DNA from: Thermoflavimicrobium dichotomicum
Lineage (GTDB): Bacteria; Bacillota; Bacilli; Thermoactinomycetales; Thermoactinomycetaceae
DNA length: 64,000 nucleotides
Direction of reading: 5' to 3'
Assembly (NCBI RefSeq): GCF_900114055.1
Contig: NZ_FORR01000005.1
Location: forward strand, 114,299-178,298
Shown here: positions 1 to 9,431 of the stretch, piece by piece
Layout of the letters: each line of letters opens with the position of its first letter
Position numbering within the stretch: the stretch's first letter is position 1
Translations under genes and position numbers: made by a program
Notes under the pieces: model-generated
Told to the model about the DNA's origin: nothing
Database searches by the model: none
Seen by the model: the letters and a program-made list of their open reading frames with translations, nothing else

Positions 1-401
1 ATGGTACATGTTTTTGGTGGCAAAGTAGCAGACATAGATATCTTCCTTTCTATATTTATTAAGCAGTCATGAAGTCCGATATTAAAACATGGAGACAAAA
101 ATAGTATAGGCAATCGGATTTATTTTCTCTTCAATTTCATGATTAAATTTTTTTGAGATCAAGCATCGCTCATGTTCTTGAAAAAACAATAAAAGGCAGA
201 TTTTGTGCTCGTTATAAAAAAGAGAATAGCTTTATTTTGAGTTATTTGATTTAATGGTTTTTGTATTGTATTTTTCAGGATCACGTAGCCAATTTTCCGC
301 TGTTTATGCAAAGTTTTGCAGAGCTAGATGACAAACATGTTATAATCATTTGTTGATAACCTGATTTAACATTTCGAAAAAAACAAAGGGGTTATGTTTT
401 C
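1..401. other. AT-rich non-coding stretch upstream of the first gene
   Basis: No convincing ORF was found in these 400 bases. A TATAAT box lies at 341-346, with a weak TTGCAG at 316-321 (19-bp spacer) as the only -35 candidate. This could be the promoter of the gene starting at 402. Confidence 0.4.
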
Positions 402-1253
402 ATGGCATGGCTAACCGTCTGGGAAGCATTTGAACGAATGAAACGTGAAGGAATTTCAAAAAGCATACATACCATCATCCAGTGGATCAAGGAAGGGAAA
501 CTGAAGGCAGAAAAATCATCCCATAAACAGGATGAATGGCGAATTGATTCCAATCATTTGGAGCAATGGATCCAGGAACATAAACCATCGGATATGGATA
601 TTGTAACAGAGCTAACCAAAGCTATAAAGACGATCCGTGAAGCATACGAGGAAGTTAAAAAAGAACGGGATCGTTTGCAAACGGAAAATGAATTATTACA
701 AGAAACGAATAAACAATTACGAGCCGATAATGAACAGTTAAAAGAGAAGCTGGAGCGTCTAACGATTGAATTGAATCAAAGGGCACAAGAGCCAAAACAC
801 GAACCCCCGACAGATCCAAACCAGAAGTTGGATCACAAATCCATTTCCCTTCCAGCTATCGTAGAATCGGCTGAGGGGTTACCTGTCGAAATATTACAGG
901 AAACAGAGCCCGAAGAAAAAATGGAATCGGTTCAGGAAGAATCAGCATCGGAGGGATTGACAAAAGAGCAGGTTGAAGAAATTTGGAGACGGGTAACGAA
1001 GGATACCATGGAAGATGAGGATGTGGTAACAAATTCCAAGAATCTATTATTCTCCACATTATTTAAGAATGATCATCCCCGCACTGTTATTGAGCGAACT
1101 GAGGAAGGGTATTATATCTGTCCTTTCCGATCCGGGCACGGGAAATATTTTGATCGTGTTGACAGGCTGATAGAAACTGCTATTCCATACCTCATTCGGC
1201 ATGCAAAGATCCAGAAGATACGGGATGCGGAACGGAAAAAATACGGCTATTAA
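402..1253 (+). CDS. Helix-turn-helix / coiled-coil protein of unknown function
   Basis: The protein has 283 residues. Residues 1-64 look like a MerR/excisionase-type winged helix used to read DNA (tryptophans and a WIQEHKPSD end). Residues about 75-125 form a heptad-rich coiled coil (KKERDRLQTENELLQ), followed by a low-complexity acidic linker. A compact C-terminal domain from about 225 contains YYICPFRSGHGKYF. AAAGGGG precedes the ATG. The layout suggests a dimeric DNA-binding or chromosome-associated protein, but I do not recognise the C-terminal domain and assign no function. Confidence 0.7.
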   Translation: MAWLTVWEAFERMKREGISKSIHTIIQWIKEGKLKAEKSSHKQDEWRIDSNHLEQWIQEHKPSDMDIVTELTKAIKTIREAYEEVKKERDRLQTENELLQETNKQLRADNEQLKEKLERLTIELNQRAQEPKHEPPTDPNQKLDHKSISLPAIVESAEGLPVEILQETEPEEKMESVQEESASEGLTKEQVEEIWRRVTKDTMEDEDVVTNSKNLLFSTLFKNDHPRTVIERTEEGYYICPFRSGHGKYFDRVDRLIETAIPYLIRHAKIQKIRDAERKKYGY

Positions 1254-1289
1254 TTAAAATTTGGCAAAAACTTCAAAAGGGGAGGAACT

Positions 1290-2669
1290 ATGAAACAGAC
1301 TTATACAATAGAGCAAAAGATTCGCTTGTTTTTTCGTATTTTGTTACCGATTCTCATTACACAGATCACCATGTTTGCTATGACTTTTTTTGATACCATG
1401 ATGTCTGGAAATGTCAGTGCAAAAGATTTGGCTGGAGTTGCCGTAGGTGTGAGTTTGTGGACTCCTTTGTTTGCAGGTCTTAATGGAATTCTCCTCGCAC
1501 TTACACCGATTGTTTCTCAACTGATTGGAGCGAATCGTCCGAAAGAGGTTCCCTATCAGGTGATGCAATCCCTATATTTAGCCTTTACGATTGCTTTGAG
1601 TGTAATTATTTGTGGTGCGTTTGTTGTAAATCCGATCTTAGACAGCATGGATTTGGAAAAAGATGTTCGAGATATCGCTCATCAGTTTTTAATAGCGATA
1701 TCCTATGGCATCATTCCCTTGTTTTTATATAATGTGCTCCGGTGTTTTATCGATGCCTTAGGACAAACACGAGTCACCATGTACATTACGCTGCTTTCTT
1801 TGCCGATCAATGTCGTTCTTAACTACTTGCTTATTTTTGGAGCTTTTGGCTTTCCGCGTTTAGGAGGTGTTGGGGCAGGGTATGCTTCAGCGATTACTTA
1901 CTGGTGTATTTTGTTTGTGATCTTATATGTAGTGCTACGGATGAAGCCATTTTCAGATTATCAAGTGTTTAAACGGTTTTATCGAATTTCTCTTGATACC
2001 TGGAAAGACCACCTGAAAATCGGTGTCCCCATTGGGTTTGCCATTTTCTTTGAAACCAGTATTTTCGCAGCAGTTACTTTACTGTTAAGTGAATTTAATA
2101 CAGCAACGATTGCGGCACATCAGGCTGCGATGAATTTTGCGTCCTTCGTTTACATGATCCCCATGAGTATCTCGATGGCTCTTACTATCACAGTTGGGTT
2201 TGAAGTAGGAGCAAAAAGATATCAGGATGCCAGAAAATATAGCTATTTGGGGATTGGTATTGCCGTCATGATTGGGCTGATTTGTGCAGTGGGGCTCTAT
2301 CTTTTCAATGAGCAAGTGGCTCGATTATATACAACGGATCAAACTGTACTGGAGCTAACCAAACAATTTCTCATTTATGCCATCTTTTTTCAATTATCCG
2401 ATGCGATTGCTGCACCTGTCCAAGGAGCGTTGCGAGGATATAAGGATGTGAATGCACCCTTCATCATGGCCTTTATATCGTATTGGATCCTCGGCCTTCC
2501 TATTGGATATCTATTGGCGAAGTATACAACATTAGGGGCGTTTGGCTATTGGATCGGCTTGATATCGGGGCTTGCTTTTGGTGCTATTTTTCTATCTGGA
2601 CGGTTGGTAAGGTTGCAGCGGCGGATACAGATAAAGGAACGAGAAGGAATGAAGGAACAGGCGAGTTAA
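1290..2669 (+). CDS. MATE family multidrug/Na+ efflux transporter
   Basis: The protein has 459 residues with about twelve hydrophobic segments in two homologous halves, the MatE fold. The N-terminal half carries [15 protein letters not shown] and the second half [13 protein letters not shown], both typical of the NorM/DinF-like group. Such proteins export cationic drugs in exchange for Na+ or H+. The start is supported by AAAGGGGAGGAACT directly before the ATG. It lies 36 bp after the preceding HTH gene and is followed by a hairpin at 2726-2757, so it may be the last gene of its transcript. The family call is firm; substrate and coupling ion are unknown. Confidence 0.93.
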   Translation: MKQTYTIEQKIRLFFRILLPILITQITMFAMTFFDTMMSGNVSAKDLAGVAVGVSLWTPLFAGLNGILLALTPIVSQLIGANRPKEVPYQVMQSLYLAFTIALSVIICGAFVVNPILDSMDLEKDVRDIAHQFLIAISYGIIPLFLYNVLRCFIDALGQTRVTMYITLLSLPINVVLNYLLIFGAFGFPRLGGVGAGYASAITYWCILFVILYVVLRMKPFSDYQVFKRFYRISLDTWKDHLKIGVPIGFAIFFETSIFAAVTLLLSEFNTATIAAHQAAMNFASFVYMIPMSISMALTITVGFEVGAKRYQDARKYSYLGIGIAVMIGLICAVGLYLFNEQVARLYTTDQTVLELTKQFLIYAIFFQLSDAIAAPVQGALRGYKDVNAPFIMAFISYWILGLPIGYLLAKYTTLGAFGYWIGLISGLAFGAIFLSGRLVRLQRRIQIKEREGMKEQAS

Positions 2670-2725
2670 GATTGATATGATCAAATGGATTTAGGATGAG
2701 ACCAAGAGAATATCCAATCGTTTTT

Positions 2726-2757
2726 GAACCCCAACATCAGAATGATAGTTGGGGTTC
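2726..2757 (+). terminator. Hairpin after the MATE gene
   Basis: A perfect 10-bp stem (GAACCCCAAC and GTTGGGGTTC) with a 12-base loop is followed by a T-rich stretch. It sits 57 bp after the MATE stop codon. Confidence 0.6.
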
Positions 2758-3115
2758 TGCTACTTTTAACAGCTTTTCAGATTATACGGAGAAGGTAAAA
2801 AAACCTGTCCGATGTGCCTCAATACTTATGCTTGAAATTACGAATATGCTTGCATGTTAACATAAAAGATCCTAAAAGGCCCATTCTCTACGGAAGATCG
2901 TTATAGCCTGACCACTCAACACAACCCGATTCTCTTAAACTGCCATGCGTACATTTCCACCACGTTCAAATGCTTGGTATCCTACCAATTCATTTCGAAC
3001 CAGAGCCGTTCTATTTTTGTAAAATTTGATTCATTAATGGTTTTGTTTCATTTTTGATCTTGAGATATTTCGTGAATAATTGTAATATACAAGTATAAAA
3101 TCATATATATGAAAT

Positions 3116-3134
3116 GAATTCACATATGTGAATT
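3116..3134. promoter_or_regulatory. Operator palindrome 1 of the dgo operon
   Basis: AATTCACATATGTGAATT is a perfect 18-bp palindrome preceded by G. An identical 19-bp copy lies at 3260-3278, just before the IclR-family gene. Autoregulation by that IclR protein is the natural inference. Confidence 0.6.
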
Positions 3135-3135
3135 T

Positions 3136-3257
3136 GAGACTGTTGACAAACCCGGTTTTCCTTTTCCAGTTGAACGACTTCTTGCTCGTATTTAAGCAAC
3201 GGGAGTGAAACGGAAAAGGAAAACCGGCATATAACAGAAACTTTGTCAACAAGCTGA
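3136..3257. repeat. 122-bp dispersed palindromic element, copy 1
   Basis: The sequence recurs at 14720-14841 with one mismatch. Its ends are inverted (GTTGACAAA and TTTGTCAAC), and inside them are CCGGTTTTCCTTTTCC and GGAAAAGGAAAACCGG, so the whole unit can fold into a long hairpin. It carries no ORF of its own. It may be a MITE or a REP-like element. This copy lies between two identical operator palindromes. Confidence 0.8.
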
Positions 3258-3259
3258 AA

Positions 3260-3278
3260 GAATTCACATATGTGAATT
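3260..3278. promoter_or_regulatory. Operator palindrome 2 of the dgo operon
   Basis: This is an exact second copy of the 19-base palindrome at 3116-3134. It ends 12 bp before the ATG of the IclR gene and overlaps the region of the ribosome binding site (GAAGGGGG), a position suited to repression. Confidence 0.6.
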
Positions 3279-3290
3279 GAAGGGGGTTCT

Positions 3291-4058
3291 ATGTCTGTCA
3301 AATCTGCTGTTCGGGTGTTGGAAATCTTTGAGCTGTTACGGAATTATCCTCAAGGATTGACCATCAAAGAAATAGGAACCATGTTAAACTTTCCCCAAAG
3401 CAGTACATTCAATCTGGTCAAGACGCTTTATGAAAAAGGTTATCTTTCGAGGACAGAGTTAAAAAAATACAAACTGGGCCCCAAGCTGATTGACTTGGGA
3501 ACCAGCTCGATGGAATCGATGGACTTGTGCAGGGATGCAAGAGTGCATTTGGAAAAATTGATGCAACAGGTAGAAGAAACCGTTTTTATGGCGATTCTGT
3601 CAGGAGATGAAATGGTTTATGTTGCCAAAATAGACAATAATCGTTCGATCAGAACAAGTGCTCAAATCGGTTCAAGAAGACCCATGTATTGTACAGGATT
3701 GGGAAAAGCAATTCTCGCTTTTTTGTCCAATGAAAAAAGAGAAGGGCTTTTAGCCAAAATGAAATTGGAACCGATTACAGAACATACGATTACGGATCGG
3801 AATGAACTTGAAAAACAGCTACGTTTATTTAAAGACCAAGGTTATGCCATTGACAATGAGGAAAATGAGGAAGGACTTTACTGTATTGCTGCTCCTGTTT
3901 TTGATGCTACAGGGGATGTCGTGGCAGCTGTCAGCGTAGCAGGTCCGAAAGATCGGATGAAGAAAAGGCATGAATTTATTGTTTTTCATGTCCTGAATAC
4001 CACAAGGACGATCTCAAGAAATATGGGTTATTCTCAAACAGGCAAAGAAGGGGTTTAA
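3291..4058 (+). CDS. kdgR: IclR-family transcriptional regulator (KdgR-like)
   Basis: The protein has 255 residues. An N-terminal winged HTH (about 1-65, SVKSAVRVLEIFELL and FPQSSTFNLVKTLYEKGYL) is followed by an IclR effector-binding domain (about 75-245, with MYCTGLGKAILAF and YAIDNEENEEGLYCIAAPVFD). IclR-type KdgR/DgoR proteins sense 2-keto-3-deoxy sugar acids. The gene is first in an operon with a kinase (5 bp downstream), an aldolase and a galactonate dehydratase, so it very likely controls that operon through the twin palindromes just upstream. The start has GAAGGGGGTTCT before the ATG. The symbol is by role and not certain. Confidence 0.88.
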   Translation: MSVKSAVRVLEIFELLRNYPQGLTIKEIGTMLNFPQSSTFNLVKTLYEKGYLSRTELKKYKLGPKLIDLGTSSMESMDLCRDARVHLEKLMQQVEETVFMAILSGDEMVYVAKIDNNRSIRTSAQIGSRRPMYCTGLGKAILAFLSNEKREGLLAKMKLEPITEHTITDRNELEKQLRLFKDQGYAIDNEENEEGLYCIAAPVFDATGDVVAAVSVAGPKDRMKKRHEFIVFHVLNTTRTISRNMGYSQTGKEGV

Positions 4059-4063
4059 ACCAA

Positions 4064-5014
4064 ATGGATGTAGTGACGGTAGGAGAAACGATGGTCATGT
4101 TTACTCCGCAAACGATGGGCCTGCTTAGATACGCAAAACAGTTCGTTTTAAGTTATGCAGGTGCCGAAACCAATGTAGCCATTGGATTATCCAGGCTGGG
4201 CCATCGGGTCGGTTGGATCAGTCAAGTAGGCCAGGATGAGTTTGGCGAATCGCTCCTCTCTTTTGTACGAGGGGAGGGGATCGATGTAAGTGAAGTGAAG
4301 AAACATCCCACTGCACCAACGGGTCTTATGTTTAAAGAGTATTTAAACAAGAAAGAGCTACGAATCTATTACTATCGCCATCAAAGTGCAGCAAGTATGA
4401 TGAATAGGCAAAATATTAATAAGGATTATATTTCCCAAGCAAAATTTTTGCATATCACGGGTATTACACCCGCTCTTAGCGAAAGTTGCCGTGAAATGGT
4501 TTTTGAGGCGATTCAAATTGCAAAACACCATGGAGTAAAAGTCGTATTTGATCCTAATTATCGAGCAAAGTTATGGGATACCGATACTGCAAAGCCGATA
4601 TTATTGGACATTGCTGCACAGTCGGATATTATCCTCCCGGGGTTGGATGAAGGCACATTGTTAGTGGAAAAAGACAAGCCGGAAGAAATTGCGGATGCCC
4701 TTTTGGATTTGGGAGCCAAACTGGTGGTCGTGAAATTGGGGCCTCGTGGCGCTTATTACCAGTCAGCTGAAGAGTCTGGTTATGTGTCCGGTTTTCCAGT
4801 TGATGAGGTCGTTGACCCGGTTGGAGCAGGTGATGCATTTGCTGCAGGTTTTTTATCTGGAATGCTGGAAGGGATTTCAATAGAATCAGCTGTTCAGCGA
4901 GCCAATGCAGTCGCAGCTATGGTAGTGATGGTAAAAGGAGATTATGAAGGGTTACCGGAAAGAGAAACACTTATGCGATTTATGAATCAGTCAAGCCAAG
5001 ATGTTCATCGATAA
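4064..5014 (+). CDS. kdgK: 2-keto-3-deoxygluconate/galactonate kinase, PfkB family
   Basis: The protein has 316 residues, the usual PfkB sugar-kinase length. It starts with the VGETMVMFTP strand, has the substrate-side AGAETNVAIGLSRLG motif and ends with the ATP-site signature DPVGAGDAFAAGF, whose GAGD aspartate is the catalytic base. It should phosphorylate 2-keto-3-deoxygalactonate (or -gluconate) at O6, feeding the aldolase encoded 11 bp downstream. It lies 5 bp after the IclR gene, and its ribosome binding site (AAGGGG) lies inside the end of that gene. Choice between KDG and KDGal as substrate rests on the neighbouring DgoD. Confidence 0.9.
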   Translation: MDVVTVGETMVMFTPQTMGLLRYAKQFVLSYAGAETNVAIGLSRLGHRVGWISQVGQDEFGESLLSFVRGEGIDVSEVKKHPTAPTGLMFKEYLNKKELRIYYYRHQSAASMMNRQNINKDYISQAKFLHITGITPALSESCREMVFEAIQIAKHHGVKVVFDPNYRAKLWDTDTAKPILLDIAAQSDIILPGLDEGTLLVEKDKPEEIADALLDLGAKLVVVKLGPRGAYYQSAEESGYVSGFPVDEVVDPVGAGDAFAAGFLSGMLEGISIESAVQRANAVAAMVVMVKGDYEGLPERETLMRFMNQSSQDVHR

Positions 5015-5025
5015 GGAGGAGCATT

Positions 5026-5661
5026 ATGGGAATCGAAAAAATCAGGGATTACGGAATCATTGCGATCATTCGCGGGCATCATCCCCAGTCCATCCCTCTT
5101 ATAGTGGAAGCCTTGAAAAAAGGGGGTATCCGAACAGTTGAAATTACCATGGATACCCCAAAAGTCTGTTCAGTGATTGAACAAGTCGTCGATGAGTTTG
5201 GGGATGAAATGCTGATCGGTGCGGGAACCGTTTTGGATCGTGAATCTGCACGTCTGGCAATCTTGGCGGGAGCCAAATTCATTTTTTCTCCATCATTGGA
5301 TATTGAAACCATCCGTATGACCAAGCGCTATGGAGCAGTTAGTATCCCCGGGGCCTTTACACCGACAGAGATCCTTGCTGCTTATGAACATGGCGCTGAT
5401 GCTGTAAAAGTATTTCCTGCTAATATATTGGGACCTGCTTACATCAAGTCTGTACGAGATCCGTTGCCTCAGATTCCGATTATTCCAACAGGCGGAGTCT
5501 CTTTGGAAAATGTTGGGGATTATTTTAAAAATGGTGCTTTTGCAGTCGGACTCGGGGGAGCACTGGTACACAAAACCAATCATGTAGATGAAGAATATTT
5601 ACAAATAATCACCCAGAAAGCGACCCGTTTTGTAGAAGAAGTGAAAAAGGCCAGACAATAA
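5026..5661 (+). CDS. kdgA: 2-dehydro-3-deoxy-6-phosphogalactonate/gluconate aldolase
   Basis: The protein has 211 residues of the class I KDPG aldolase fold (TIM barrel). Visible landmarks are IIRGHHPQSI near the N-terminus, the ETVEIT-like strand TVEITMDTP, GAGTVLD, the phosphate-loop region IPGAFTPTEI, and ADAVKVFPAN, which carries the Schiff-base lysine (KVFPA). It cleaves the kinase product to pyruvate and glyceraldehyde-3-phosphate. AAGGAGGAGCATT precedes the ATG, and the gene is 11 bp after the kinase and 21 bp before the dehydratase. Confidence 0.92.
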   Translation: MGIEKIRDYGIIAIIRGHHPQSIPLIVEALKKGGIRTVEITMDTPKVCSVIEQVVDEFGDEMLIGAGTVLDRESARLAILAGAKFIFSPSLDIETIRMTKRYGAVSIPGAFTPTEILAAYEHGADAVKVFPANILGPAYIKSVRDPLPQIPIIPTGGVSLENVGDYFKNGAFAVGLGGALVHKTNHVDEEYLQIITQKATRFVEEVKKARQ

Positions 5662-5682
5662 AAGAGAGGAGAGATTTGCAAA

Positions 5683-6831
5683 ATGAAGATTATTGGCTAT
5701 GAGACATTTAAAGTGCCACCGCGTTGGTTATTTTTGAAAATTGAAACAGATGAAGGGGTTATTGGTTGGGGAGAACCCATTATTGAGGGACGTGCTGATA
5801 CGGTTCAGGCTGCCGTTCAGGAATTGATGACTTATTTAATCGGAAAAGATCCGTTACGTATTGAAGATCATTGGGCGGTGATGTACAGAGGTGGATTTTA
5901 TCGTGGCGGACCGATATTAATGAGTGCGATCTCAGGCATTGATCAGGCCCTGTGGGATATTAAAGGAAAATATTATCAAGCCCCTGTTTATCAGTTGCTG
6001 GGCGGAGCTTGCCGGGATTCAATTCGGGTTTATTCATGGATTGGCGGAGACCGTCCGAGTGATGTTGCAAAAGCGGCTCAGGATGCAGTGGAAAGAGGCT
6101 TTACGGCAATTAAAATGAATGCAACAGAAGAACTGCAGTTTATTGATTCCTATGCAAAAGTCGAGCAAGTGGTGGAGCGAGTTGCAAGCATTCGACAAGC
6201 TGTAGGCAATCATATTGGCATTGGCATTGATTTCCATGGTCGGGTACATAAACCCATGGCCAAAGTGCTGGCTAAAGAGTTGGAACCTTATCATCCCATG
6301 TTTATAGAAGAGCCTGTCTTGCCCGAGAATAATGAAGCACTGCGCGATATTGCCAATCTTACTTCCATTCCGATTGCCACAGGAGAGAGAATGTTTTCGC
6401 GATGGGATTTCAAAAAGTTGTTAGCGGATGGCTATGTTGACATTATTCAGCCCGATCTCTCTCATGCAGGAGGAATTACCGAGTGCAAAAAGATTGCATC
6501 CATGGCTGAAGCGTATGATGTGGCTTTAGCACCTCATTGCCCTCTCGGTCCGATCGCCTTGGCTGCTTGTTTACAGGTGGATGCAACTGCGTACAATGCC
6601 TTTATCCAGGAACAAAGCTTGGGTATTCACTACAACAAGGGAAGCGATCTACTCGATTATCTTGTAGATCCAAAAGTATTCCAGTATGAGAATGGATATG
6701 TACAAATTCCGCAAGGCCATGGCTTGGGAATTGAGATTAACGAAGATCATGTGAGAAAAATGGCAGCAGTTGGACATAATTGGAAAAACCCCGTTTGGCG
6801 CCATAAAGATGGTAGTGTGGCTGAGTGGTAA
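5683..6831 (+). CDS. dgoD: D-galactonate dehydratase (enolase superfamily)
   Basis: The protein has 382 residues, matching DgoD length, and reads closely like the E. coli enzyme as I recall it along its whole length ([49 protein letters not shown] end). Metal and catalytic residues expected of the mandelate racemase/DgoD subgroup are present in [27 protein letters not shown] and the LAPHCPLGP histidine. It removes water from D-galactonate to give 2-keto-3-deoxy-D-galactonate, the kinase substrate. It is the last gene of the operon, with GAGAGGAG upstream of the ATG. Confidence 0.93.
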   Translation: MKIIGYETFKVPPRWLFLKIETDEGVIGWGEPIIEGRADTVQAAVQELMTYLIGKDPLRIEDHWAVMYRGGFYRGGPILMSAISGIDQALWDIKGKYYQAPVYQLLGGACRDSIRVYSWIGGDRPSDVAKAAQDAVERGFTAIKMNATEELQFIDSYAKVEQVVERVASIRQAVGNHIGIGIDFHGRVHKPMAKVLAKELEPYHPMFIEEPVLPENNEALRDIANLTSIPIATGERMFSRWDFKKLLADGYVDIIQPDLSHAGGITECKKIASMAEAYDVALAPHCPLGPIALAACLQVDATAYNAFIQEQSLGIHYNKGSDLLDYLVDPKVFQYENGYVQIPQGHGLGIEINEDHVRKMAAVGHNWKNPVWRHKDGSVAEW

Positions 6832-6923
6832 AAAAATGAGAAGAAATTACAGATGAACTGGCGTAGTAATTGGATGAATACCAGCGAAGCTGTCGCCAGG
6901 GGTAAAGTAAATTGCATAAAATG

Positions 6924-6968
6924 CAATCAATGAAACCAGCTATATAAGTAAGCTGGTTTCATTGATTG
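6924..6968. terminator. Perfect 18-bp stem hairpin after dgoD
   Basis: Arms 6924-6941 and 6951-6968 are fully complementary around a 9-base loop (key bases CAATCAATGAAACC). No T-run follows on either strand, so it may stabilise the mRNA end or be an atypical terminator of the dgo operon. Confidence 0.6.
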
Positions 6969-7085
6969 AAGAGGTCGGGACTTAGGTTAATATGCCGGAC
7001 CCCACATTTCCGTTTAGGGATCCGCCGGATTTGTACCGTCATCAGTTTACCTTAGAAATGGTTAAGTGTTTCTTAGCCGAAATTA

Positions 7086-7772
7086 TTAAAACTCACGCCA
7101 CCAAACTCCAGCCCACTCTGGCAATTGAACCAGTCCTTGTTCAGCAACTTTATCTGCTAGCTCATTGCCAAAGAAAAATCTAGTTAATTCTTCAGCTTCC
7201 GCTAGATTTTCAAAGGTATAGTCTGTTCTAATGATTGTATTGGAAAAGCCATAACCATTTTCTAGCAATGAGTAATAGCTTTTCAGAAAATCGGGAGGGT
7301 TAGGGAGCACGGTTCCTGTACCCATTGTTTCAAAAATAATCACGCTACCCCCGGGTCTTAGAACGCGTTTTATTTCTTCCATAATCTGATGAATATTTTG
7401 TTTCCAGTTTGGTACATTTGAACTACCTAAGTAGCAAATACTCCAGCCCGAAACAATCAAATCTGCACTGTTATCTTCTACAGGGAGTTGTCGATGGTCG
7501 GCTACTTGAGTTCTCCAATTATTAAGCCCTTTTTCCTTGAGTTTGCTGGCTGTAACATCTAACATAGCTTGTGAAATATCAAAAGCAAGTATTGATTTTG
7601 CTTTTGGGGCCAATAGACATGTCAGTCTTCCCGTCCCTGCTCCCATATCAATAATATCTAGTCCTTCAAATGGTTTAATTTTTTCCAAGGTTTGATAAAC
7701 ACTTTTCTGCCTTGAAATCAAAATGTCATATTGTTCAGCTTTCTTAGTATAAATGGCTGTGTGATCTGGCAT
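7086..7772 (-). CDS. Class I SAM-dependent methyltransferase
   Basis: I place the start at 7772, where GAGAGGTAATCTT precedes an ATG, giving 228 residues (MPDHTAIYTKKAEQYD). The reading frame is open further upstream but no ribosome binding site supports that. The SAM motif I is IIDMGAGTGRLTCLLAP, and VSGWSICYLG and LRPGGSVIIFET match the later Rossmann strands of the Methyltransf_11 type. Substrate is unknown. The gene stands alone between the convergent dgo operon and a divergent GNAT gene. Confidence 0.85.
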   Translation of the reverse strand: MPDHTAIYTKKAEQYDILISRQKSVYQTLEKIKPFEGLDIIDMGAGTGRLTCLLAPKAKSILAFDISQAMLDVTASKLKEKGLNNWRTQVADHRQLPVEDNSADLIVSGWSICYLGSSNVPNWKQNIHQIMEEIKRVLRPGGSVIIFETMGTGTVLPNPPDFLKSYYSLLENGYGFSNTIIRTDYTFENLAEAEELTRFFFGNELADKVAEQGLVQLPEWAGVWWREF

Positions 7773-8181
7773 AAGATTACCTCTCAAGCAATTTTTTTCA
7801 ATAATAAGAGTAACAGTTGTCCTAACGTTAAGGTCAATACACTTTTTACATTTAGTGTGTTTAGATTTGGAGAACCACTCGAATACCAACTAAACTGGCA
7901 TTTACCTGATCTTCTAGTTGCTTTGTTTCGTTGCCAAAGAGACTGGATTGATTCAAACAGACACTGGAATTCCTCTATTTCATACTGATTATAAAAGATG
8001 AAGAGATCCTCGATAGCATCTACATAAAACAACACGTTGGACAACCTCTGTTTGTACTGGAGCATTAATCCTGGGCGCATCAGGTTTGCTATAGGGGTTG
8101 AAAACTGTAACTCATTGGGCTATTTGTTACCTTTTTTATATCATCCTGGCTCGGCTCTTTTTGACAAGGAGGAGAGTTTTT

Positions 8182-8964
8182 ATGTTTCATAGACGGTTAA
8201 AGCAAAAAGAAATGGACTACATTTTAAAAAATATTGAAAAGGAAAAACAACTTCTTTTCTATACCTATCTTACCGTAAGACAGAAGAAAACCATCCATTA
8301 TGGACAATTTTCAGATGATGGTGAACTATTAGGGGTTATAGCCTATTTAAAGGGATTACCGTTTCATGCTTTTTCCTACTACTTTATTAAGGAAAATGTT
8401 AAAATCCGTCCTTTGCTGTCCTATATCAAGGACGATTTAAGTATTCCAGATGATTCTATTGGAAGTACCCTCATTCATGAATGGGAGAAAACCTTTTTCT
8501 CATCTCAAATTGAACTTATTCATCCCATGAAAGAAATGTTACTGATGAAACATGTAGATCTCACTTGCCTTCCTCCAGCAGATGACAGAGTAATTAGGTT
8601 AGATCCCACACATTTTCGTTTGATTAAATTGAGAATGACTGAGTTTAAAGCCATGGCTTTTTCTGAAGAAGAACTCAATTTACCTTTCTATGGAGTTGTT
8701 CAAAATGAAGATCTGATTGCTGTTGGGGGATATCATGTCTTTGATCATGATTATGTAGAAGTTGGAAATATAGGGACAGTCGAACATATGAGGAGAAAAG
8801 GATGGGGGAAAAGAATTTCTGCAGAGCTTACACGTAAGGGAAGGGAAATCTCCGAAGATGTGTATTTATATGTGTTTAGCGATAATACACCAGCAATTCG
8901 GTTGTATGAATCTTTAGGATATCAAGTGATTTCCAAGCCTCTTTTGACTGAGTTTTATATCTGA
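8182..8964 (+). CDS. GNAT-family acetyltransferase
   Basis: AAGGAGGAGAGTTTTT before the ATG at 8182 fixes a 260-residue product; the frame is open 28 codons upstream but without a ribosome binding site. The N-terminal half has no motif I recognise. The C-terminal half from about 170 is a GNAT/FR47-like fold: VEVGNIGTVEHMRRKGWGKR is the acetyl-CoA motif (RRKGWGKR) and NTPAIRLYESLGY is the end motif. The substrate amine is unknown. Confidence 0.85.
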   Translation: MFHRRLKQKEMDYILKNIEKEKQLLFYTYLTVRQKKTIHYGQFSDDGELLGVIAYLKGLPFHAFSYYFIKENVKIRPLLSYIKDDLSIPDDSIGSTLIHEWEKTFFSSQIELIHPMKEMLLMKHVDLTCLPPADDRVIRLDPTHFRLIKLRMTEFKAMAFSEEELNLPFYGVVQNEDLIAVGGYHVFDHDYVEVGNIGTVEHMRRKGWGKRISAELTRKGREISEDVYLYVFSDNTPAIRLYESLGYQVISKPLLTEFYI

Positions 8965-9431
8965 TCAATTTCAGATTTAGTGGATTTTTCATGACGGAGT
9001 GGCCAGTATTCCGCCCTTCAATCGTATAGCTGATTATGGTTGGTCACACCGAGTTCTGATGGTTGAAATGCACACGCAACATATAAAACGGACATTTGAG
9101 TGGAGAATTTTCGAGACGGTTTTGCAGTAGACGCCTGCAATCGAAAAATTGATGAATTGACTGTCAAGACACTACTTTATTACAGAAGACCTGCCTGATC
9201 TCTATCGTATGGCAGATTGCTTTCAACAAGCGCCAAATGTCTGTTTCGTTGATATGACCATAAGCCTATACTTTCCCAGCCTGATCGATCTACCACAAAC
9301 AGCAGCTTATCGATCCACATGAAGAATTTATGATGTTGAATATAGAAACACTGAGAACGATTGATGAAGGCTATTTTTGTGGATAAAAAATCTATCAAGA
9401 TGTTTTTGAATGGGGTAAATCAGAGTTAGTT
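8965..9431. other. Non-coding stretch with possible decayed coding sequence
   Basis: No intact ORF. Short open segments such as ITEDLPDLYRMAD at about 9178-9218 suggest remnants of an old gene, but I could not identify it. Confidence 0.3.
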
